64,000 nucleotides of DNA, taken from NCBI RefSeq assembly GCF_025642115.1, contig NZ_CP106753.1:3411501-3475500 (forward strand), in the 5' to 3' direction. This document shows, in pieces, positions 42,527 to 53,540 of this stretch. The stretch comes from Chitiniphilus purpureus. GTDB lineage: Bacteria; Pseudomonadota; Gammaproteobacteria; Burkholderiales; Chitinibacteraceae. Position 1 is the first letter of the stretch. The number at the start of each line of letters is the position of its first letter. Position numbers and translations under genes: made by a program. The notes beneath the pieces were generated by a model. It was given only the letters and a program-made list of their open reading frames with translations, was not told the origin of the DNA and ran no database searches.

Positions 42527-42853
42527 CTACTCAGGAATCTTGCTTTGTGCCGGCGCAGAGGCTGCAGGCGCCTCCTGCTTCACATCGTCCATCACCCCCA
42601 GCGAGGCGGACTGCTTGGGCGAGGTCATCAGCACCAACGCAAGACTGGTGGCAAAGAACACCGTGGCCCCCACGGCGGTGGAGCGACTCAGGAAATTGGC
42701 CGAACCCGATGCGCCGAACAGGCTACCGGCAGACCCGCTGCCGAAGGCGGCCCCCATGTCGGCCCCCTTGCCATGCTGCATCAGCACAAGCACGATCACT
42801 GCCAGCGCAGAGACCACGTTCACGACCAAAACCAAGCTATGAATCAGTTCCAT
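42527..42853 (-). CDS. secG: Preprotein translocase subunit SecG
   Basis: 108 aa: two transmembrane helices (LVLVVNVVSALAVIVLVL and TVFFATSLALVLM) flanking the cytoplasmic GADMGAAFGSGSAGSLFGAS loop, with an Ala/Pro-rich tail. Assists SecYE in protein export. Between tpiA and tRNA-Leu, the standard order. Confidence 0.96.
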   Translation of the reverse strand: MELIHSLVLVVNVVSALAVIVLVLMQHGKGADMGAAFGSGSAGSLFGASGSANFLSRSTAVGATVFFATSLALVLMTSPKQSASLGVMDDVKQEAPAASAPAQSKIPE

Positions 42854-42916
42854 CTTCTCTCTTCAGGCGGCGCGCATTTTAGCGCCAATAAGGGTTTATT
42901 GCAATGCCGCGGGCCC

Positions 42917-43633
42917 TCAGCCGGCCTCGCGACAGATCTCCAGAAACTCGGTTGCGGACAGCGCCGCGCCACCCACCAACACACCATCGACACCGTCGAC
43001 CGCCAGTACCTGACCAGCGTTCTCACCCTTCACGCTGCCCCCATAAAGCACCCTGGTGCGCGCATTCAGGGTGCGCTTGATGAAGGCATGCATCTCGGCG
43101 ATCTGCTCGGGCGTGGCCACCACGCCGGTGCCCACTGCCCAGGATGGCTCGTAAGCCACCGCATACAGGCTGGTCGGCACCCCGGCCAGCACCTGCAATT
43201 CCTCGGCGATGATGTCACGCGCGATGCCCTCTTCGCGCTGCGTCAAGGTTTCACCGACACAGTAAACAGGCAACAGGCCTGCATCAAGCGCCGCACGCAC
43301 CTTACGGGCGGCGGTCTCGCTGGTCTCGCCGAAGTAGCGGCGGCGCTCGGAATGGCCGACGATGACCATCTCGCACCCCACATCGGCCAGCATGCCGGCC
43401 GATACTTCGCCGGTATAGGCGCCGATGTGGTATTCGCAGACGTCCTGCGCGCCCAGCTGGATCGCCGATTCGGCCTCACTCAGCATCGACTTGGCCAGCG
43501 CTAGGTAGGGATAGGCCACACACAGCGCGACGTTTGCGCCCAGCCCGGCCCGCACCAGCTCCGGCACGACCGAGCGGATCTGTCCGATGCTGCCATGCAT
43601 CTTCCAGTTGCCGATCACCGTCTGCTTCGGCAT
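42917..43633 (-). CDS. tpiA: Triosephosphate isomerase
   Basis: 238 aa, slightly short for the family. Conserved start GNWKMHGS, catalytic His in GHSERRRYFGE, Glu in VAYEPSWAVGTG and the phosphate loop YGGSVKGENA. Interconverts DHAP and glyceraldehyde-3-phosphate. Start MPKQTVIGNWKMH at 43633. Confidence 0.97.
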   Translation of the reverse strand: MPKQTVIGNWKMHGSIGQIRSVVPELVRAGLGANVALCVAYPYLALAKSMLSEAESAIQLGAQDVCEYHIGAYTGEVSAGMLADVGCEMVIVGHSERRRYFGETSETAARKVRAALDAGLLPVYCVGETLTQREEGIARDIIAEELQVLAGVPTSLYAVAYEPSWAVGTGVVATPEQIAEMHAFIKRTLNARTRVLYGGSVKGENAGQVLAVDGVDGVLVGGAALSATEFLEICREAG

Positions 43634-43825
43634 CCGCGCACGCACCTTCTTTACAAAAGCTGTCGATTCTAGGCTCACACCCATGCTCCGTCAAACCACA
43701 GGCCCGTTGGGCAGACAATTGATTTCCGGGAGGTTGCAAAACAGGGAACTTGTAATATTTCGGAAACAAGCTGCCGATAGCATGCGAAGCCTATTACCTG
43801 AACGCCTTCACCCGGAGAGCAGACC

Positions 43826-44860
43826 ATGACGTTCGCACGCACTTTGCTTGTCACCATCGGCACTGGCCTCACGCTGGCCCATGCTAACGCTGCCGATATC
43901 ACCGGCGCCGGTGCGACTTTCCCCTACCCGCTTTATGCCAAATGGGCCGAACAATACAAAGGCAAGACCGGCAACGGTCTTAACTATCAATCGATCGGTT
44001 CGGGTGGCGGCATCAAGCAGATCACCGCCAAGACGGTCGATTTCGGCGCCTCGGACAAGCCCTTGGGCAGCGCCGAGCTGGCGAAGGCGGGCCTTGTGCA
44101 GTTCCCGACGGTGATGGGCGGCGTCGTGCCGGTGGTGAACCTGGAGAGTGTCAGACCCGGCGAGATCAAGCTCACCCCGACGCTGCTGGCCGACATCTTC
44201 CTTGGCAAGATCAAGAAATGGAACGACCCGGCGATCGCCCGGACCAACCCGGCCGCAAAACTGCCCGACCAGGCGATCACCGTAGTACATCGTGCCGACG
44301 GTTCGGGCACGACCTGGATCTTCACCAATTACCTTTCGAAGGTATCGGACGACTGGAAGACCAAGGTCGGCAACGAGGCATCGGTACAATGGCCCACCGG
44401 TGTGGGTGGCAAGGGCAATGAAGGTGTGGCGCAATACGTGCAACGGATCAAGGGTTCGATCGGCTATGTGGAGTACGCCTACGCCAAGCAGAACAAGATG
44501 AAGCACGTGCTGCTGCAGAACAAGGCCGGCAGCTTCATCAATCCGGATGACACCTCGTTCAAGGCTGCGGCCGCCTCGGCCGACTGGGCGGGCGCGCCCG
44601 GCTTTGGCGTGGTGCTGACCGACCAGGCCGGCAAGGATGCCTGGCCGATCACCGGCGCGACCTTCATCCTGATGCAACAGAAGCAGGACAAGCCCGAACA
44701 GGCCACCGAAGCGCTCAAGTTCTTCGACTGGGCATTCCGCGAGGGCGACAAGACCGCATTGGAGATGGACTACGTGCCGATGCCCGATAACGTCAAGAAC
44801 GTGATCCGCACGTCGTGGAAGCAGATCACCGGCACCAACAACAGCCCGGTCTGGAAGTAA
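43826..44860 (+). CDS. pstS: Phosphate ABC transporter, periplasmic binding protein
   Basis: 344 aa with a Sec signal peptide ([20 protein letters not shown]) and PstS motifs [25 protein letters not shown] and [15 protein letters not shown], the phosphate ligands. Start ATG at 43826 after CGGAGAGCAG. First gene of pstSCAB. I see no convincing Pho box in the 140 bp upstream. Confidence 0.97.
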   Translation: MTFARTLLVTIGTGLTLAHANAADITGAGATFPYPLYAKWAEQYKGKTGNGLNYQSIGSGGGIKQITAKTVDFGASDKPLGSAELAKAGLVQFPTVMGGVVPVVNLESVRPGEIKLTPTLLADIFLGKIKKWNDPAIARTNPAAKLPDQAITVVHRADGSGTTWIFTNYLSKVSDDWKTKVGNEASVQWPTGVGGKGNEGVAQYVQRIKGSIGYVEYAYAKQNKMKHVLLQNKAGSFINPDDTSFKAAAASADWAGAPGFGVVLTDQAGKDAWPITGATFILMQQKQDKPEQATEALKFFDWAFREGDKTALEMDYVPMPDNVKNVIRTSWKQITGTNNSPVWK

Positions 44861-44897
44861 TGCGGGTCGGCCAGCGACAGGCCGCCAGCCCCCAAGA

Positions 44898-44923
44898 CAG
44901 CAGGAGCCGGCAGGCTCCTGCTG
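44898..44923 (+). other. Stable hairpin in the pstS-pstC gap
   Basis: CAGCAGGAGCC (44898-44908), loop GGCA, GGCTCCTGCTG (44913-44923): an 11-bp perfect stem without a T run. As in other transport operons, it probably protects the pstS message and lets binding protein exceed membrane subunits. Confidence 0.65.
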
Positions 44924-44945
44924 CGTTGCAATCCTGGAGATGCGC

Positions 44946-45902
44946 ATGACGCCACAAGAACAACGCCTCAAGCGGCAGCAGACCGAAGATCGCATCTTCA
45001 TGGGCACCACGCGCCTCTTTGCCTTCCTGGTCCTGGCGCTGCTCGTCGGTATCCTGCTCTCGCTATGCTATGGCGCGCTGCCGGCCATCAAGACGTTCGG
45101 CGTGGGATTCGTCCTGAGTGACGAGTGGAACCCGGTGACCGAGCAGTTCGGCGGGTGGAACTCGATCCGCGGCACGTTGTTGTCGTCGTTGATCGCGCTG
45201 CTGATCGGCGTGCCGGTGAGCTTCGGCATCGCCATCTTCCTGACCGAGCTATCGCCGGTGTGGCTACGCCGCCCGCTCGGCGTCGCCATCGAACTGCTCG
45301 CCGGCGTGCCGTCGATCATCTATGGCATGTGGGGTCTGTTCGTATTCGCCCCCTGGTTTGCCGACAACGTCCAGCCCCGTCTGGCCGAAGCGACCGAGGG
45401 CCTGCCGCTGATCGGGTCGCTGTTCCAGGGTCCGCCGATGGGCATCGGCATGTTCACTGCGGGCCTCATCCTGTCGATCATGGTGATCCCGTTCATCGCC
45501 TCGGTGATGCGCGACGTGTTCGAAGTGGTGCCCACCATGCTCAAGGAATCGGCCTACGGGCTGGGTTGCACCACCTGGGAGGTGGTGTGGCATGTGGTGT
45601 TGCCGTACACCAAGAACGGCGTGATCGGCGGCGTGATGCTGGGTCTCGGGCGGGCACTGGGCGAAACCATGGCCGTCACCTTCGTGATCGGCAATGCGCA
45701 GCGTTCGATCGAATCGCTGTTCGACCCGGCCACCTCGATCGCCGCCACGCTGGCCAACGAGTTCACCGAGGCGACCGGCGAGCTGCATACCGCGGCATTG
45801 ATCGAGCTTGGGCTGCTGCTGTTCGTCATCACCTTCATCGTGCTTTCGCTCTCCAAGCTGCTGCTGTTGCGGCTGCGACGCAGCGAAGGCGCACAGGCCT
45901 GA
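44946..45902 (+). CDS. pstC: Phosphate ABC transporter permease PstC
   Basis: 318 aa, six helices (first [16 protein letters not shown]; last [15 protein letters not shown]), with the permease EAA-type loop ([20 protein letters not shown]). Of two ATG codons, the one at 44946 is six bases after GGAG and is preferred over 44940. Forms the membrane channel with PstA. Confidence 0.96.
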   Translation: MTPQEQRLKRQQTEDRIFMGTTRLFAFLVLALLVGILLSLCYGALPAIKTFGVGFVLSDEWNPVTEQFGGWNSIRGTLLSSLIALLIGVPVSFGIAIFLTELSPVWLRRPLGVAIELLAGVPSIIYGMWGLFVFAPWFADNVQPRLAEATEGLPLIGSLFQGPPMGIGMFTAGLILSIMVIPFIASVMRDVFEVVPTMLKESAYGLGCTTWEVVWHVVLPYTKNGVIGGVMLGLGRALGETMAVTFVIGNAQRSIESLFDPATSIAATLANEFTEATGELHTAALIELGLLLFVITFIVLSLSKLLLLRLRRSEGAQA

Positions 45903-45919
45903 TCAAGGAAAAGCGCCCG

Positions 45920-46756
45920 ATGAACCTGTACCTGCGCCGACGCGCCATCAACTACATCAGCCTCACCCTGTCGATACTGGCCATGGCTTTCGGCCTCTTC
46001 TGGCTGCTCTGGCTGCTGTACACCCTGCTGAAGAACGGGCTGGGCGGATTGTCGATCGCCCTCTTCACCCAGACCACGCCCGCGCCGGGCAGCCCGGGGG
46101 GGCTGGCCAACGCCATTCTCGGCAGCCTTGCCATGGCCGGGACCGGCACGCTGATCGGGACGCCGATCGGCATCATGGCAGGCACCTACCTTGCCGAATT
46201 CGGCCAGCGCGGCTGGCTCGCACCGACCACCCGCTTCATCAACGACATCCTGCTGTCCGCACCGTCGATCGTCATCGGTCTGTTCATCTACGAAGTGTAT
46301 GTGCGCCAGGTCGGCCACTTCTCCGGCTGGGCCGGGGCCTTCGCCCTGTCGCTGCTGGTGATCCCGGTCGTGGTACGGACCACCGAGAACATGCTGCGAC
46401 TGGTGCCCAATACCATGCGTGAGGCCGCGTATGCGCTGGGCGCGCCGCAATGGAAGATGGTGCTGCTGGTCAGCCTGCGCGCCGCCAAGGCCGGTGTGCT
46501 CACCGGCATATTGCTGGCAGTGGCACGCATCCTGGGTGAAACCGCACCGTTGCTGTTCACCGCGCTGAACAACCAGTTCTACTCGAACATGAACCAGCCG
46601 ATGGCCAACCTGCCGGTGGTGATCTTCCAATACGCGATGAGCCCCTACGAGGATTGGCACGCACTGGCCTGGGCCGGCTCGCTGCTGATCGCCGTATTCG
46701 TGCTCGGCATCAATATCCTGGCGCGCACGCTGGTGCGTATGCCATCGCAGCACTAA
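45920..46756 (+). CDS. pstA: Phosphate ABC transporter permease PstA
   Basis: 278 aa, six helices, with EAA loop [23 protein letters not shown] at 45920 has AAGGAAAAG upstream. The frame is open 795 bases further upstream but that overlaps pstC in another frame and is not coding. Confidence 0.96.
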   Translation: MNLYLRRRAINYISLTLSILAMAFGLFWLLWLLYTLLKNGLGGLSIALFTQTTPAPGSPGGLANAILGSLAMAGTGTLIGTPIGIMAGTYLAEFGQRGWLAPTTRFINDILLSAPSIVIGLFIYEVYVRQVGHFSGWAGAFALSLLVIPVVVRTTENMLRLVPNTMREAAYALGAPQWKMVLLVSLRAAKAGVLTGILLAVARILGETAPLLFTALNNQFYSNMNQPMANLPVVIFQYAMSPYEDWHALAWAGSLLIAVFVLGINILARTLVRMPSQH

Positions 46757-46789
46757 GGCGCTGGCCCTACAAGCGCATCGAGACCCGCC

Positions 46790-47554
46790 ATGACCGAACT
46801 TACGACCAAACTCGCAGTAAAGAACCTCAACTTCTACTACGGCAACTTCCACGCGTTGAAGAACATCAACCTGGATATCTTCGAAGGCAAGGTCACTGCC
46901 TTCATCGGCCCCTCGGGTTGCGGCAAGTCCACGTTGCTGCGCACCTTCAACCGCATGTACGGCCTCTATCCCAAGCTGCGCGCCGAGGGTGAGATCGTGA
47001 TGAACGGCCGCAACATCCTGGACAATGGCGTCGACCTGAACATGCTGCGCGCCAAGGTCGGCATGGTGTTCCAGAAACCGACGCCGTTCCCGATGTCGAT
47101 CTACGACAATATCGCGTTCGGCGTGAAACTCTACGAGCGCCTTTCCAAGTCGGATATGGATGACCGGGTGGAGTGGGCACTGCAGAAAGCCGCACTGTGG
47201 AACGAGGCCAAGGACAAGCTCAGGCAATCGGGCCTTGGGCTGTCGGGCGGCCAGCAGCAGCGTTTGTGCATCGCGCGTGCGGTGGCGGTCAAACCCGAAG
47301 TGCTGCTGCTGGACGAACCGACCTCGGCACTTGATCCGATCTCGACAGCGCATATCGAGGAGCTGGTGCACGAACTGAAGCAGGACTACACCATCGCCAT
47401 CGTGACGCACAACATGCAGCAGGCGGCACGGGTGTCCGACTACACGGCCTACATGTACCTGGGCGAGCTGGTGGAAGTGGGCCAGACCGACCGTATCTTC
47501 ACCATGCCGCAGAAAAAGGCGACCGAAGACTACATCACCGGCAAGTTCGGCTAG
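46790..47554 (+). CDS. pstB: Phosphate ABC transporter ATPase PstB
   Basis: 254 aa. Walker [16 protein letters not shown], signature [14 protein letters not shown], Walker [12 protein letters not shown] and switch His in VTHNMQQA. Energises PstCA. Unlike many operons, no phoU follows. Confidence 0.97.
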   Translation: MTELTTKLAVKNLNFYYGNFHALKNINLDIFEGKVTAFIGPSGCGKSTLLRTFNRMYGLYPKLRAEGEIVMNGRNILDNGVDLNMLRAKVGMVFQKPTPFPMSIYDNIAFGVKLYERLSKSDMDDRVEWALQKAALWNEAKDKLRQSGLGLSGGQQQRLCIARAVAVKPEVLLLDEPTSALDPISTAHIEELVHELKQDYTIAIVTHNMQQAARVSDYTAYMYLGELVEVGQTDRIFTMPQKKATEDYITGKFG

Positions 47555-47682
47555 GCAGTGCCGGGGGCAGTCCAGGGTGGGGGCGCATTCGTCGGCGCAA
47601 GGTGCACCGGCACACGGCCAGGCATAAGGTGGGAAACGGTGCATCCGGGTGCCATCGTACCCGCCGCCGGCAGGAGAACATC

Positions 47683-47910
47683 ATGCGTGTCACTGTGTAT
47701 GGGCCCAACACCACCTATTGCCATCGCGCCGAGGTGGTCGTGCGCCAGACGCTCAAGGCGGCCGGCGCGGCATTCGAGATCGAGACGGTCCGCGATTGCG
47801 CGTCGCTCAATTGTACCGAACCGCCGGAGATCGCAATCGACGGCCAGATGGTGAGCAGCGGCCATATCCCGACGCCGGCCGAGGTGCTGGGCTGGCTCGG
47901 GCGTCACTGA
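47683..47910 (+). CDS. Thioredoxin-fold protein, single-Cys motif, 75 aa
   Basis: A small thioredoxin-like domain: TVYGPNTTYCHRAEVVVRQT, then EIETVRDCASLNCTEPPEIA and IDGQMVSSGHIPTPAEVLGW. It resembles the small redox-active disulfide proteins, but the usual CxxC is replaced by TYCHR, with other Cys at DCASLNC. The start at 47683 has AGGAGAAC upstream; the longer frame is not conserved. A role in redox or metal binding is inference. Confidence 0.7.
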   Translation: MRVTVYGPNTTYCHRAEVVVRQTLKAAGAAFEIETVRDCASLNCTEPPEIAIDGQMVSSGHIPTPAEVLGWLGRH

Positions 47911-48035
47911 CCGGGCTGCGGCAGGCGCCCTGCCCAGCCGGAAGACGCAACTGTTATGCAGCATACCGTGCAGTGCTGTCTGCAGATCGGCGCGTATCCG
48001 GCGGTTAAGCTGACCTCACTACCAGGGAGGCCAGG

Positions 48036-48434
48036 ATGGACGCACAACAATTGCAGCACTATGCCGACAAGCTCGCCTACGAGATCGACTCCGCCGACTT
48101 GGCGCTGGCCGTGGCCAATGCCGAGCGGATCATCATCGTCGATGCGCGTTCGCGGGAAGCCTATGCGCACGAGCACATCCCCGGGGCCATCAATCTGCCG
48201 CATCGCGCCATGGACACCGATGCCGTTGCCGGAATGGATCGCGACGCACTCTATGTGAGCTACTGCGACGGCATCGGCTGCAATGCATCGACCAAGGGCG
48301 CCTACCGGCTGGCGCAGCTGGGCTTTACGGTCAAGGAATTGATCGGTGGCCTGGACTGGTGGAAGCGCGATGGCCATCCCACTGCTGGCGCGGTCGGACA
48401 CGACACCGTCGGCAGCATCAACTGCGGCTGCTGA
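48036..48434 (+). CDS. Rhodanese-domain protein, 132 aa
   Basis: A single rhodanese domain: IIIVDARSREAYAHEHIPGA, INLPHRAMD, active-site loop YVSYCDGIGCNASTKGAYRL with catalytic Cys, and LGFTVKELIGGLDWWKRDGH. The C-terminus ends in SINCGC, adding two Cys. GGGAGG upstream of the ATG. Sulfur transfer is likely; the substrate is unknown. Confidence 0.88.
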   Translation: MDAQQLQHYADKLAYEIDSADLALAVANAERIIIVDARSREAYAHEHIPGAINLPHRAMDTDAVAGMDRDALYVSYCDGIGCNASTKGAYRLAQLGFTVKELIGGLDWWKRDGHPTAGAVGHDTVGSINCGC

Positions 48435-48436
48435 AT

Positions 48437-48470
48437 AAAAAAACGCCGCGATCCGCGGCGCTTTTTTTCA
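48437..48470. terminator. Bidirectional terminator between the rhodanese gene and glmM
   Basis: Stem GCGCCGCGG/CCGCGGCGC-type (GCCGCG and CGCGGC at 48446-48462) flanked by seven A before and seven T after, so it works for both converging genes. Confidence 0.9.
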
Positions 48471-48481
48471 TCTGCCCAATA

Positions 48482-49846
48482 TCACTCGGTGCTGGCTTCA
48501 TGCGTCACCACGTCGGCGATACGCTTGGCCCACTGCTCGGCCACCCCCGCGTCGACGTGCTCGACCATCACCCGGATCACGGGCTCGGTACCCGAGGGGC
48601 GTAGCAGCACACGGCCTTGCTGTGCCATGTCCGCCTCGGCAGCCTTCACAGCTTCGTTGACAGCCGACGAGGCGGTGCAGTCGAAGCCCTTGGCGATCCG
48701 GACATTCTTCAATACCTGGGTGGACAGCACGAGCGACTGGGTCAGCGCCGAGAGCGTCTTCCGCTGCTCGATAACTGCTTCGAGCACCTGCAGCGCCGAC
48801 AGGATGCCATCGCCCGTGGTATGCCGATCCAGGCTGAGGATATGGCCGGAGCCCTCGCCGCCCAGCACCCAGTTGCGTTCCTGCAGGCATTCGAGCACGT
48901 AGCGATCGCCAACCTTGGCCCGGGCAAAGCCGATGCCGGCCTCCTGCAGCGCACGCTCCACCCCCAGGTTGGTCATCAGCGTGCCGACCACGCCGCCGCC
49001 CGGCAAGGTGCCGCGCTGGTGGCGGTAACGCGCCAGCAGATAGATCAGCAGGTCCCCATCGATGACTGAACCGTCGCCATCGACCATGATCAACCGGTCA
49101 CCGTCGCCATCGAGCGCAATACCGTAGTCCGCGCCGTTCGCCAGCACAGTCTTGCGCAGCAGCGCCACGTGGGTGGCGCCACATTCCTCATTGATGTTGA
49201 AGCCGTTGGGCTGGTTGCCGATGGTGACGATATCCGCGCCCAGTTCGTGGAACACCTGCGGCGCCACTTGGTAGGTGGCGCCATGCGCGCAGTCGATTAC
49301 CAGCTTGAGGCCACGCAGATCCAGCTCGTTCGGAAAGGTCGATTTGCAGAACTCGGTGTAGCGGCCCGCCGCATCGTTCATCCGGCGTGATTTGCCAAGG
49401 TGTTTGGACGACACGCAGGGCTGTGGCTCGTCGATCGCAGCCTCGATCGCAAGCTCGACCGCGTCGGGCAGCTTGCGCCCGCCGGCACCGAAGAATTTGA
49501 TGCCATTGTCGTAATAGGGATTGTGCGAAGCCGAGATCACCACACCGGCCGACAGACGCAGCGCGCGGGTCAGATGCGCCACGCCGGGGGTGGGCAACGG
49601 CCCGGTCAGGTACACATCCACCCCCGCCGCATTCAAGCCCGCCTGCAACGCCGCTTCGAGCATATAGCCCGACACTCGCGTGTCCTTGCCGATCAGCACC
49701 GCAGCGTGCTCACCGTTCAGGCGTTTCTCGGCCGCTGCCAGCACCTTGCCGGCGGCGTATCCCAGTTTCATTGCAAAATCCGGGGTGATCGGCGCTTCGC
49801 CAACCAGACCACGTACGCCATCGGTGCCGAAATACTTACGAGCCAT
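48482..49846 (-). CDS. glmM: Phosphoglucosamine mutase
   Basis: 454 aa. Phosphoserine loop [17 protein letters not shown], metal site [13 protein letters not shown], sugar loop GGEGSGH and C-terminal [16 protein letters not shown]. Makes glucosamine-1-phosphate for peptidoglycan and LPS. Follows folP in the ftsH-folP-glmM order. Confidence 0.97.
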   Translation of the reverse strand: MARKYFGTDGVRGLVGEAPITPDFAMKLGYAAGKVLAAAEKRLNGEHAAVLIGKDTRVSGYMLEAALQAGLNAAGVDVYLTGPLPTPGVAHLTRALRLSAGVVISASHNPYYDNGIKFFGAGGRKLPDAVELAIEAAIDEPQPCVSSKHLGKSRRMNDAAGRYTEFCKSTFPNELDLRGLKLVIDCAHGATYQVAPQVFHELGADIVTIGNQPNGFNINEECGATHVALLRKTVLANGADYGIALDGDGDRLIMVDGDGSVIDGDLLIYLLARYRHQRGTLPGGGVVGTLMTNLGVERALQEAGIGFARAKVGDRYVLECLQERNWVLGGEGSGHILSLDRHTTGDGILSALQVLEAVIEQRKTLSALTQSLVLSTQVLKNVRIAKGFDCTASSAVNEAVKAAEADMAQQGRVLLRPSGTEPVIRVMVEHVDAGVAEQWAKRIADVVTHEASTE

Positions 49847-49890
49847 GAGTACTGCTACTCCCTATTGGAATGGTGACGAAAGACTGACGC

Positions 49891-50718
49891 CTATTTTAAA
49901 GCGGCCCATATCCTGAGCGCATCCACAGTTTCACGCACGTCGTGCACCCGGATGACTCTCACGCCGGCCTGCGCCGCCAGCAACGCAGCGGCGAGACTGG
50001 CCGGCAGGCGCTCGCCCACCGGGCGGCCGGTCAGTTGGCCGAGCATGGTCTTGCGCGATACGCCGATCAGCAGCGCGCATCCCAGCCGGACTTGCAGGCC
50101 CGCAAGCCCCTGGAACAGCGCAGTATTGTGGGCCAAGGTCTTGCCAAAGCCAAAACCTGGATCGAGCAGGATGCGCTCGTGCGCGATACCGCTTGCCAAC
50201 GCCGCATCGCGCCGTGCTGCAAGGTAGGTGCACACCTCGGCACACACGTCCTCATAGGTCGGCTCGCGCTGCATGGACTGGGGATCGCCCTGCTTGTGCA
50301 TCAGACACACTGCGGCCTTCGAGCGGGCCACCAGCGCCAGTGCGCCGTCCTCCTCCAGCGCAGCCACATCGTTGATCAGGTCGATACCGGTCTCCAGCGC
50401 CGCCCGCATCACCGCGGGGCGGCGGGTATCGACCGACAGCGGCACGTTCAGACTCTGCAACGCCGCCAGCACCGGCACCACGCGCCGTGTCTCTTCGTCG
50501 ACGCTGACCGGCGTTGCGCCAGGACGGGTGGATTCACCGCCGATATCGAGGATATCGGCGCCATCGGCGACCAGCCGCTCGGCATGCGCCACCGCGCGCG
50601 CCACTGAGTCGTATCGCCCGCCGTCCGAAAACGAATCCGGGGTGACATTGACGATGCCCATCACGTGCGGGCGGTCCAATTGCAGCTTAAATCGGCCACA
50701 TTGCAAAACGGACATCAT
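49891..50718 (-). CDS. folP: Dihydropteroate synthase
   Basis: 275 aa, TIM-barrel enzyme of folate synthesis: VMGIVNVTPDSFSDGG, ILDIGGESTRPGATPV, LLDPGFGFGKTLAHN and GVSRKTMLGQLTGRP. Two ATG codons (50718, 50715) follow AAGAGG. Target of sulfonamides in general. Confidence 0.96.
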   Translation of the reverse strand: MMSVLQCGRFKLQLDRPHVMGIVNVTPDSFSDGGRYDSVARAVAHAERLVADGADILDIGGESTRPGATPVSVDEETRRVVPVLAALQSLNVPLSVDTRRPAVMRAALETGIDLINDVAALEEDGALALVARSKAAVCLMHKQGDPQSMQREPTYEDVCAEVCTYLAARRDAALASGIAHERILLDPGFGFGKTLAHNTALFQGLAGLQVRLGCALLIGVSRKTMLGQLTGRPVGERLPASLAAALLAAQAGVRVIRVHDVRETVDALRIWAALK

Positions 50719-50792
50719 GGCAACCTCTTGCAATGCAAACACGGCAATGCCCCGCGACAGCGCAGCCGGTTGCAATCCGGAAACTCGATACC

Positions 50793-50820
50793 CAAAAACA
50801 AAGGCGGCCCGCAGGCCGCC
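50793..50820 (-). terminator. Terminator after ftsH
   Basis: GGCGGCC (50803-50809), loop CGCA, GGCCGCC (50814-50820); on the minus strand followed by TTTGTTTTTGGG. Separates ftsH from folP. Confidence 0.8.
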
Positions 50821-50838
50821 CTTGCCGTGAGGGGGCGC

Positions 50839-52749
50839 TCAACCCTCGGTGGCAGGCGTGGTGGTCGCCGCCGGCGCGTCGCCGCTGGGCTTGTCGCCTG
50901 CCGCAGGCACCTTGGGCGGCGGCGGATACTTGGGCGGCCTTGGATCACGTCCTTCCATGATGTCGCGGATCTGGTCGCGGTCGATGGTCTCCCATTCCAT
51001 CAGCGCCGCGGTCATCGCCTCGACCGTCTTGCGGTTCCCATCCAGCAGCTTCACCGCCAACGCATACTGCTCATCGATGATGCGGCGGATTTCCGCGTCG
51101 ACCTGCTGCATGGTGGCCTCGGACACATTCTTGTGCGTGGTCACCGAGCGGCCGAGGAACACCTCGCCCTCGTTCTCGCCGTAGACCATCGGCCCCATCT
51201 TGTCGCTCATGCCGTAGCGGGTGACCATGTCACGCGCCATCCGTGTCGCCCGCTCGAAGTCGTTGGACGCACCGGTGGAGATGCGGTGCACGAAGAGATC
51301 CTCGGCGACGCGCCCACCGAACAGGATGGTGATCTCGTTGAGCATCTGGTCCTTGTACAGCGAGAACTTGTCGCGCTCCGGCAACTGCCAGGTCAGACCC
51401 AGCGCCCGGCCACGCGGCATGATCGTCACCTTGTGCACCGGGTCGGTGCCTTCGAGCAGTTCCGCGATCACCGCATGGCCCGACTCGTGGTATGCCGTGG
51501 CGCGCCGTTCCTCCTCGGTCATCACCATGGTCCGACGCTCCGGTCCCATGTAGATCTTGTCCTTGGCCGACTCGAAATCGTCCATGTCAACCAGCCGCTT
51601 GTTGCGGCGCGCCGCGAACAGCGCGGCCTCGTTCACCAGGTTGGCAAGATCCGCACCGGACATGCCCGGCGTGCCGCGCGCCAGGACCGATGCGTCGACG
51701 TCGTTGGAGATCGGCACCTTGCGCATGTGCACGCCCAGGATCTGCTCGCGCCCACGGATATCCGGCAGCGGCACCACCACCTGGCGGTCAAAGCGCCCAG
51801 GACGCAGCAGCGCCGGGTCGAGCACGTCCGGACGGTTGGTCGCGGCGATCACGATGATGCCCGAGTTGCCTTCGAACCCATCCATCTCGACCAGCATCTG
51901 GTTGAGTGTCTGCTCGCGCTCGTCATTGCCGCCCCCAAGACCCGCACCACGCTGACGGCCCACCGCGTCGATCTCGTCGATGAAGATGATGCAGGGCGCG
52001 TTCTTCTTGGCGTTCTCGAACATGTCGCGCACGCGTGCCGCGCCCACGCCGACGAACATTTCGACGAAATCGGAACCGGAGATCGAGAAGAAGGGTACCT
52101 TGGCTTCGCCGGCGATGGCCTTGGCAAGGAGCGTCTTGCCGGTACCGGGCGAGCCGACCATCAGGATGCCGCGCGGCATGCGGCCGCCCAGGCTCTGGTA
52201 CTTGGACGGGTCGCGCAGGTAGTCGACGATCTCGGTGACTTCCTCCTTGGCCTCGTCGCACCCTGCAACATCGGCAAAGGTGACCACATTGTTGCTGTCG
52301 TCGAGCATCTTGGCGCGGCTCTTGCCAAACGAGAACGCGCCACCGCGTCCGCCGCCCTGCATCTGGCGCATGAAGAAGATCCACACCCCGATCAACAGGA
52401 TCATCGGGAACCAGCTGATGAAGATGTTCATCAGCATGCTCGGCTCTTCCTCGGCCTTGGATGCGAATTTGACGTTGTGTTTGATCAGCGTATCGACCAT
52501 GCGGAAGTCGAACGGCGCCAGCGTGGAGAACTTCTGGCCGTCGGCGCGCTGCCCACGGATGATGTAGCCACGCAGCAGGTTGCCCTCAATGGTGATCTCG
52601 GCCACCCGGTTCTGCTCGACCTCCTGCATGAACTGCGAATAGGGTATCTGCCCCGCAGTCTCCTGCTGTTTGGTGAACTGATTGAACACCGTCATCAGCA
52701 CCAGGCCGATGATCAACCAGATCGCGATGTTCTTGCCGAGATTGTTCAC
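50839..52749 (-). CDS. ftsH: ATP-dependent zinc metalloprotease FtsH
   Basis: 636 aa. Two N-terminal helices ([37 protein letters not shown]), AAA+ domain with Walker [14 protein letters not shown], Walker [12 protein letters not shown], and the zinc site [11 protein letters not shown]. Degrades misassembled membrane proteins and regulators. The C-terminal tail is Pro/Ala/Thr-rich. Coupled behind rlmE. Confidence 0.98.
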   Translation of the reverse strand: MNNLGKNIAIWLIIGLVLMTVFNQFTKQQETAGQIPYSQFMQEVEQNRVAEITIEGNLLRGYIIRGQRADGQKFSTLAPFDFRMVDTLIKHNVKFASKAEEEPSMLMNIFISWFPMILLIGVWIFFMRQMQGGGRGGAFSFGKSRAKMLDDSNNVVTFADVAGCDEAKEEVTEIVDYLRDPSKYQSLGGRMPRGILMVGSPGTGKTLLAKAIAGEAKVPFFSISGSDFVEMFVGVGAARVRDMFENAKKNAPCIIFIDEIDAVGRQRGAGLGGGNDEREQTLNQMLVEMDGFEGNSGIIVIAATNRPDVLDPALLRPGRFDRQVVVPLPDIRGREQILGVHMRKVPISNDVDASVLARGTPGMSGADLANLVNEAALFAARRNKRLVDMDDFESAKDKIYMGPERRTMVMTEEERRATAYHESGHAVIAELLEGTDPVHKVTIMPRGRALGLTWQLPERDKFSLYKDQMLNEITILFGGRVAEDLFVHRISTGASNDFERATRMARDMVTRYGMSDKMGPMVYGENEGEVFLGRSVTTHKNVSEATMQQVDAEIRRIIDEQYALAVKLLDGNRKTVEAMTAALMEWETIDRDQIRDIMEGRDPRPPKYPPPPKVPAAGDKPSGDAPAATTTPATEG

Positions 52750-52800
52750 GGCCTGCTCCTTGCGCAGTGGCGTTGAATCGTGCGTTGCATTCTACCCCGG

Positions 52801-53421
52801 TCAGCCTCTTTTCTGCTTTCCAAGCAGATACATTTCTGAGCTGCGGTCACGGGAGGCCTTGGGCTTGCGGGTGGCGACCTGGGCAAAGGTGGCGCGCATC
52901 GCCGCCATGTATTCGTTGTAGCCATAACCCTGAAACACCTTGACCAGAAAATCGCCGCCGGGTTTCAGATGTGTCTGGGCAAACTCAAGGGCAAGCTCAC
53001 ACAGCAGCATGCTGCGCGCCTGGTCGGTCACGGCATTGCCACTGATATTGGGCGCCATGTCGCAAATCACAAGGTCCACCGAACGGCCTTCCAGCAGCGC
53101 GGTATAGCGGCCAAGCACCTCGTCTTCGCGAAAGTCCCCCTGGATGAACAGCACATCCGGGATCGGCGGCATTTCAAGCACATCGAGCGCGAACACCCGC
53201 CCTTGTGGCCCGACCAGGCGGGCCGCCACCTGCGACCAGCTGCCTGGCGCCGCCCCCAGATCGGCCACCCACATGCCTGGCCGGATCAACCTGTCCTTCT
53301 CGTTGATCTCCAGGAGCTTGTACGCGGCGCGGGCACGGTAGCCCTCCTTTTGCGCCAGATGCACATAGTGATCGTTCACATGCTCATGCAACCATGCGTT
53401 GCTCGATTTACTGCGCGCCAT
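52801..53421 (-). CDS. rlmE: 23S rRNA 2'-O-methyltransferase RlmE
   Basis: 206 aa, FtsJ family: SAM motif [20 protein letters not shown], acidic [14 protein letters not shown] and [15 protein letters not shown] with the catalytic Lys. Methylates U2552 in 23S rRNA. Start [17 protein letters not shown] at 53421; upstream codons are not conserved. Confidence 0.97.
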   Translation of the reverse strand: MARSKSSNAWLHEHVNDHYVHLAQKEGYRARAAYKLLEINEKDRLIRPGMWVADLGAAPGSWSQVAARLVGPQGRVFALDVLEMPPIPDVLFIQGDFREDEVLGRYTALLEGRSVDLVICDMAPNISGNAVTDQARSMLLCELALEFAQTHLKPGGDFLVKVFQGYGYNEYMAAMRATFAQVATRKPKASRDRSSEMYLLGKQKRG

Positions 53422-53540
53422 GCGCCCTGCTCCTTGGCGATTACGGACAAGCCGGGCCCGTATCACGCGGCTTGTCGCCGGAATGGGCCGGGTTGGATGA
53501 ATTCAAGTAAAATCCGGGGTTTTGGAAAAAAGCACGCTTT

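Noticed and set aside
42857..42870. Second uptake-sequence-like decamer before secG
   Set aside because: TTCAGGCGGC differs from the Neisseria core by one base and is not in a stem, so it is treated as chance.
43686..43825. Pho box upstream of pstS
   Set aside because: I looked for repeated CTGTCAT-like heptamers at 11-bp spacing and found none convincing.
45125..45919. Upstream extension of pstA
   Set aside because: Overlaps pstC fully in another frame, and the PstA N-terminus with its ribosome-binding site is at 45920.
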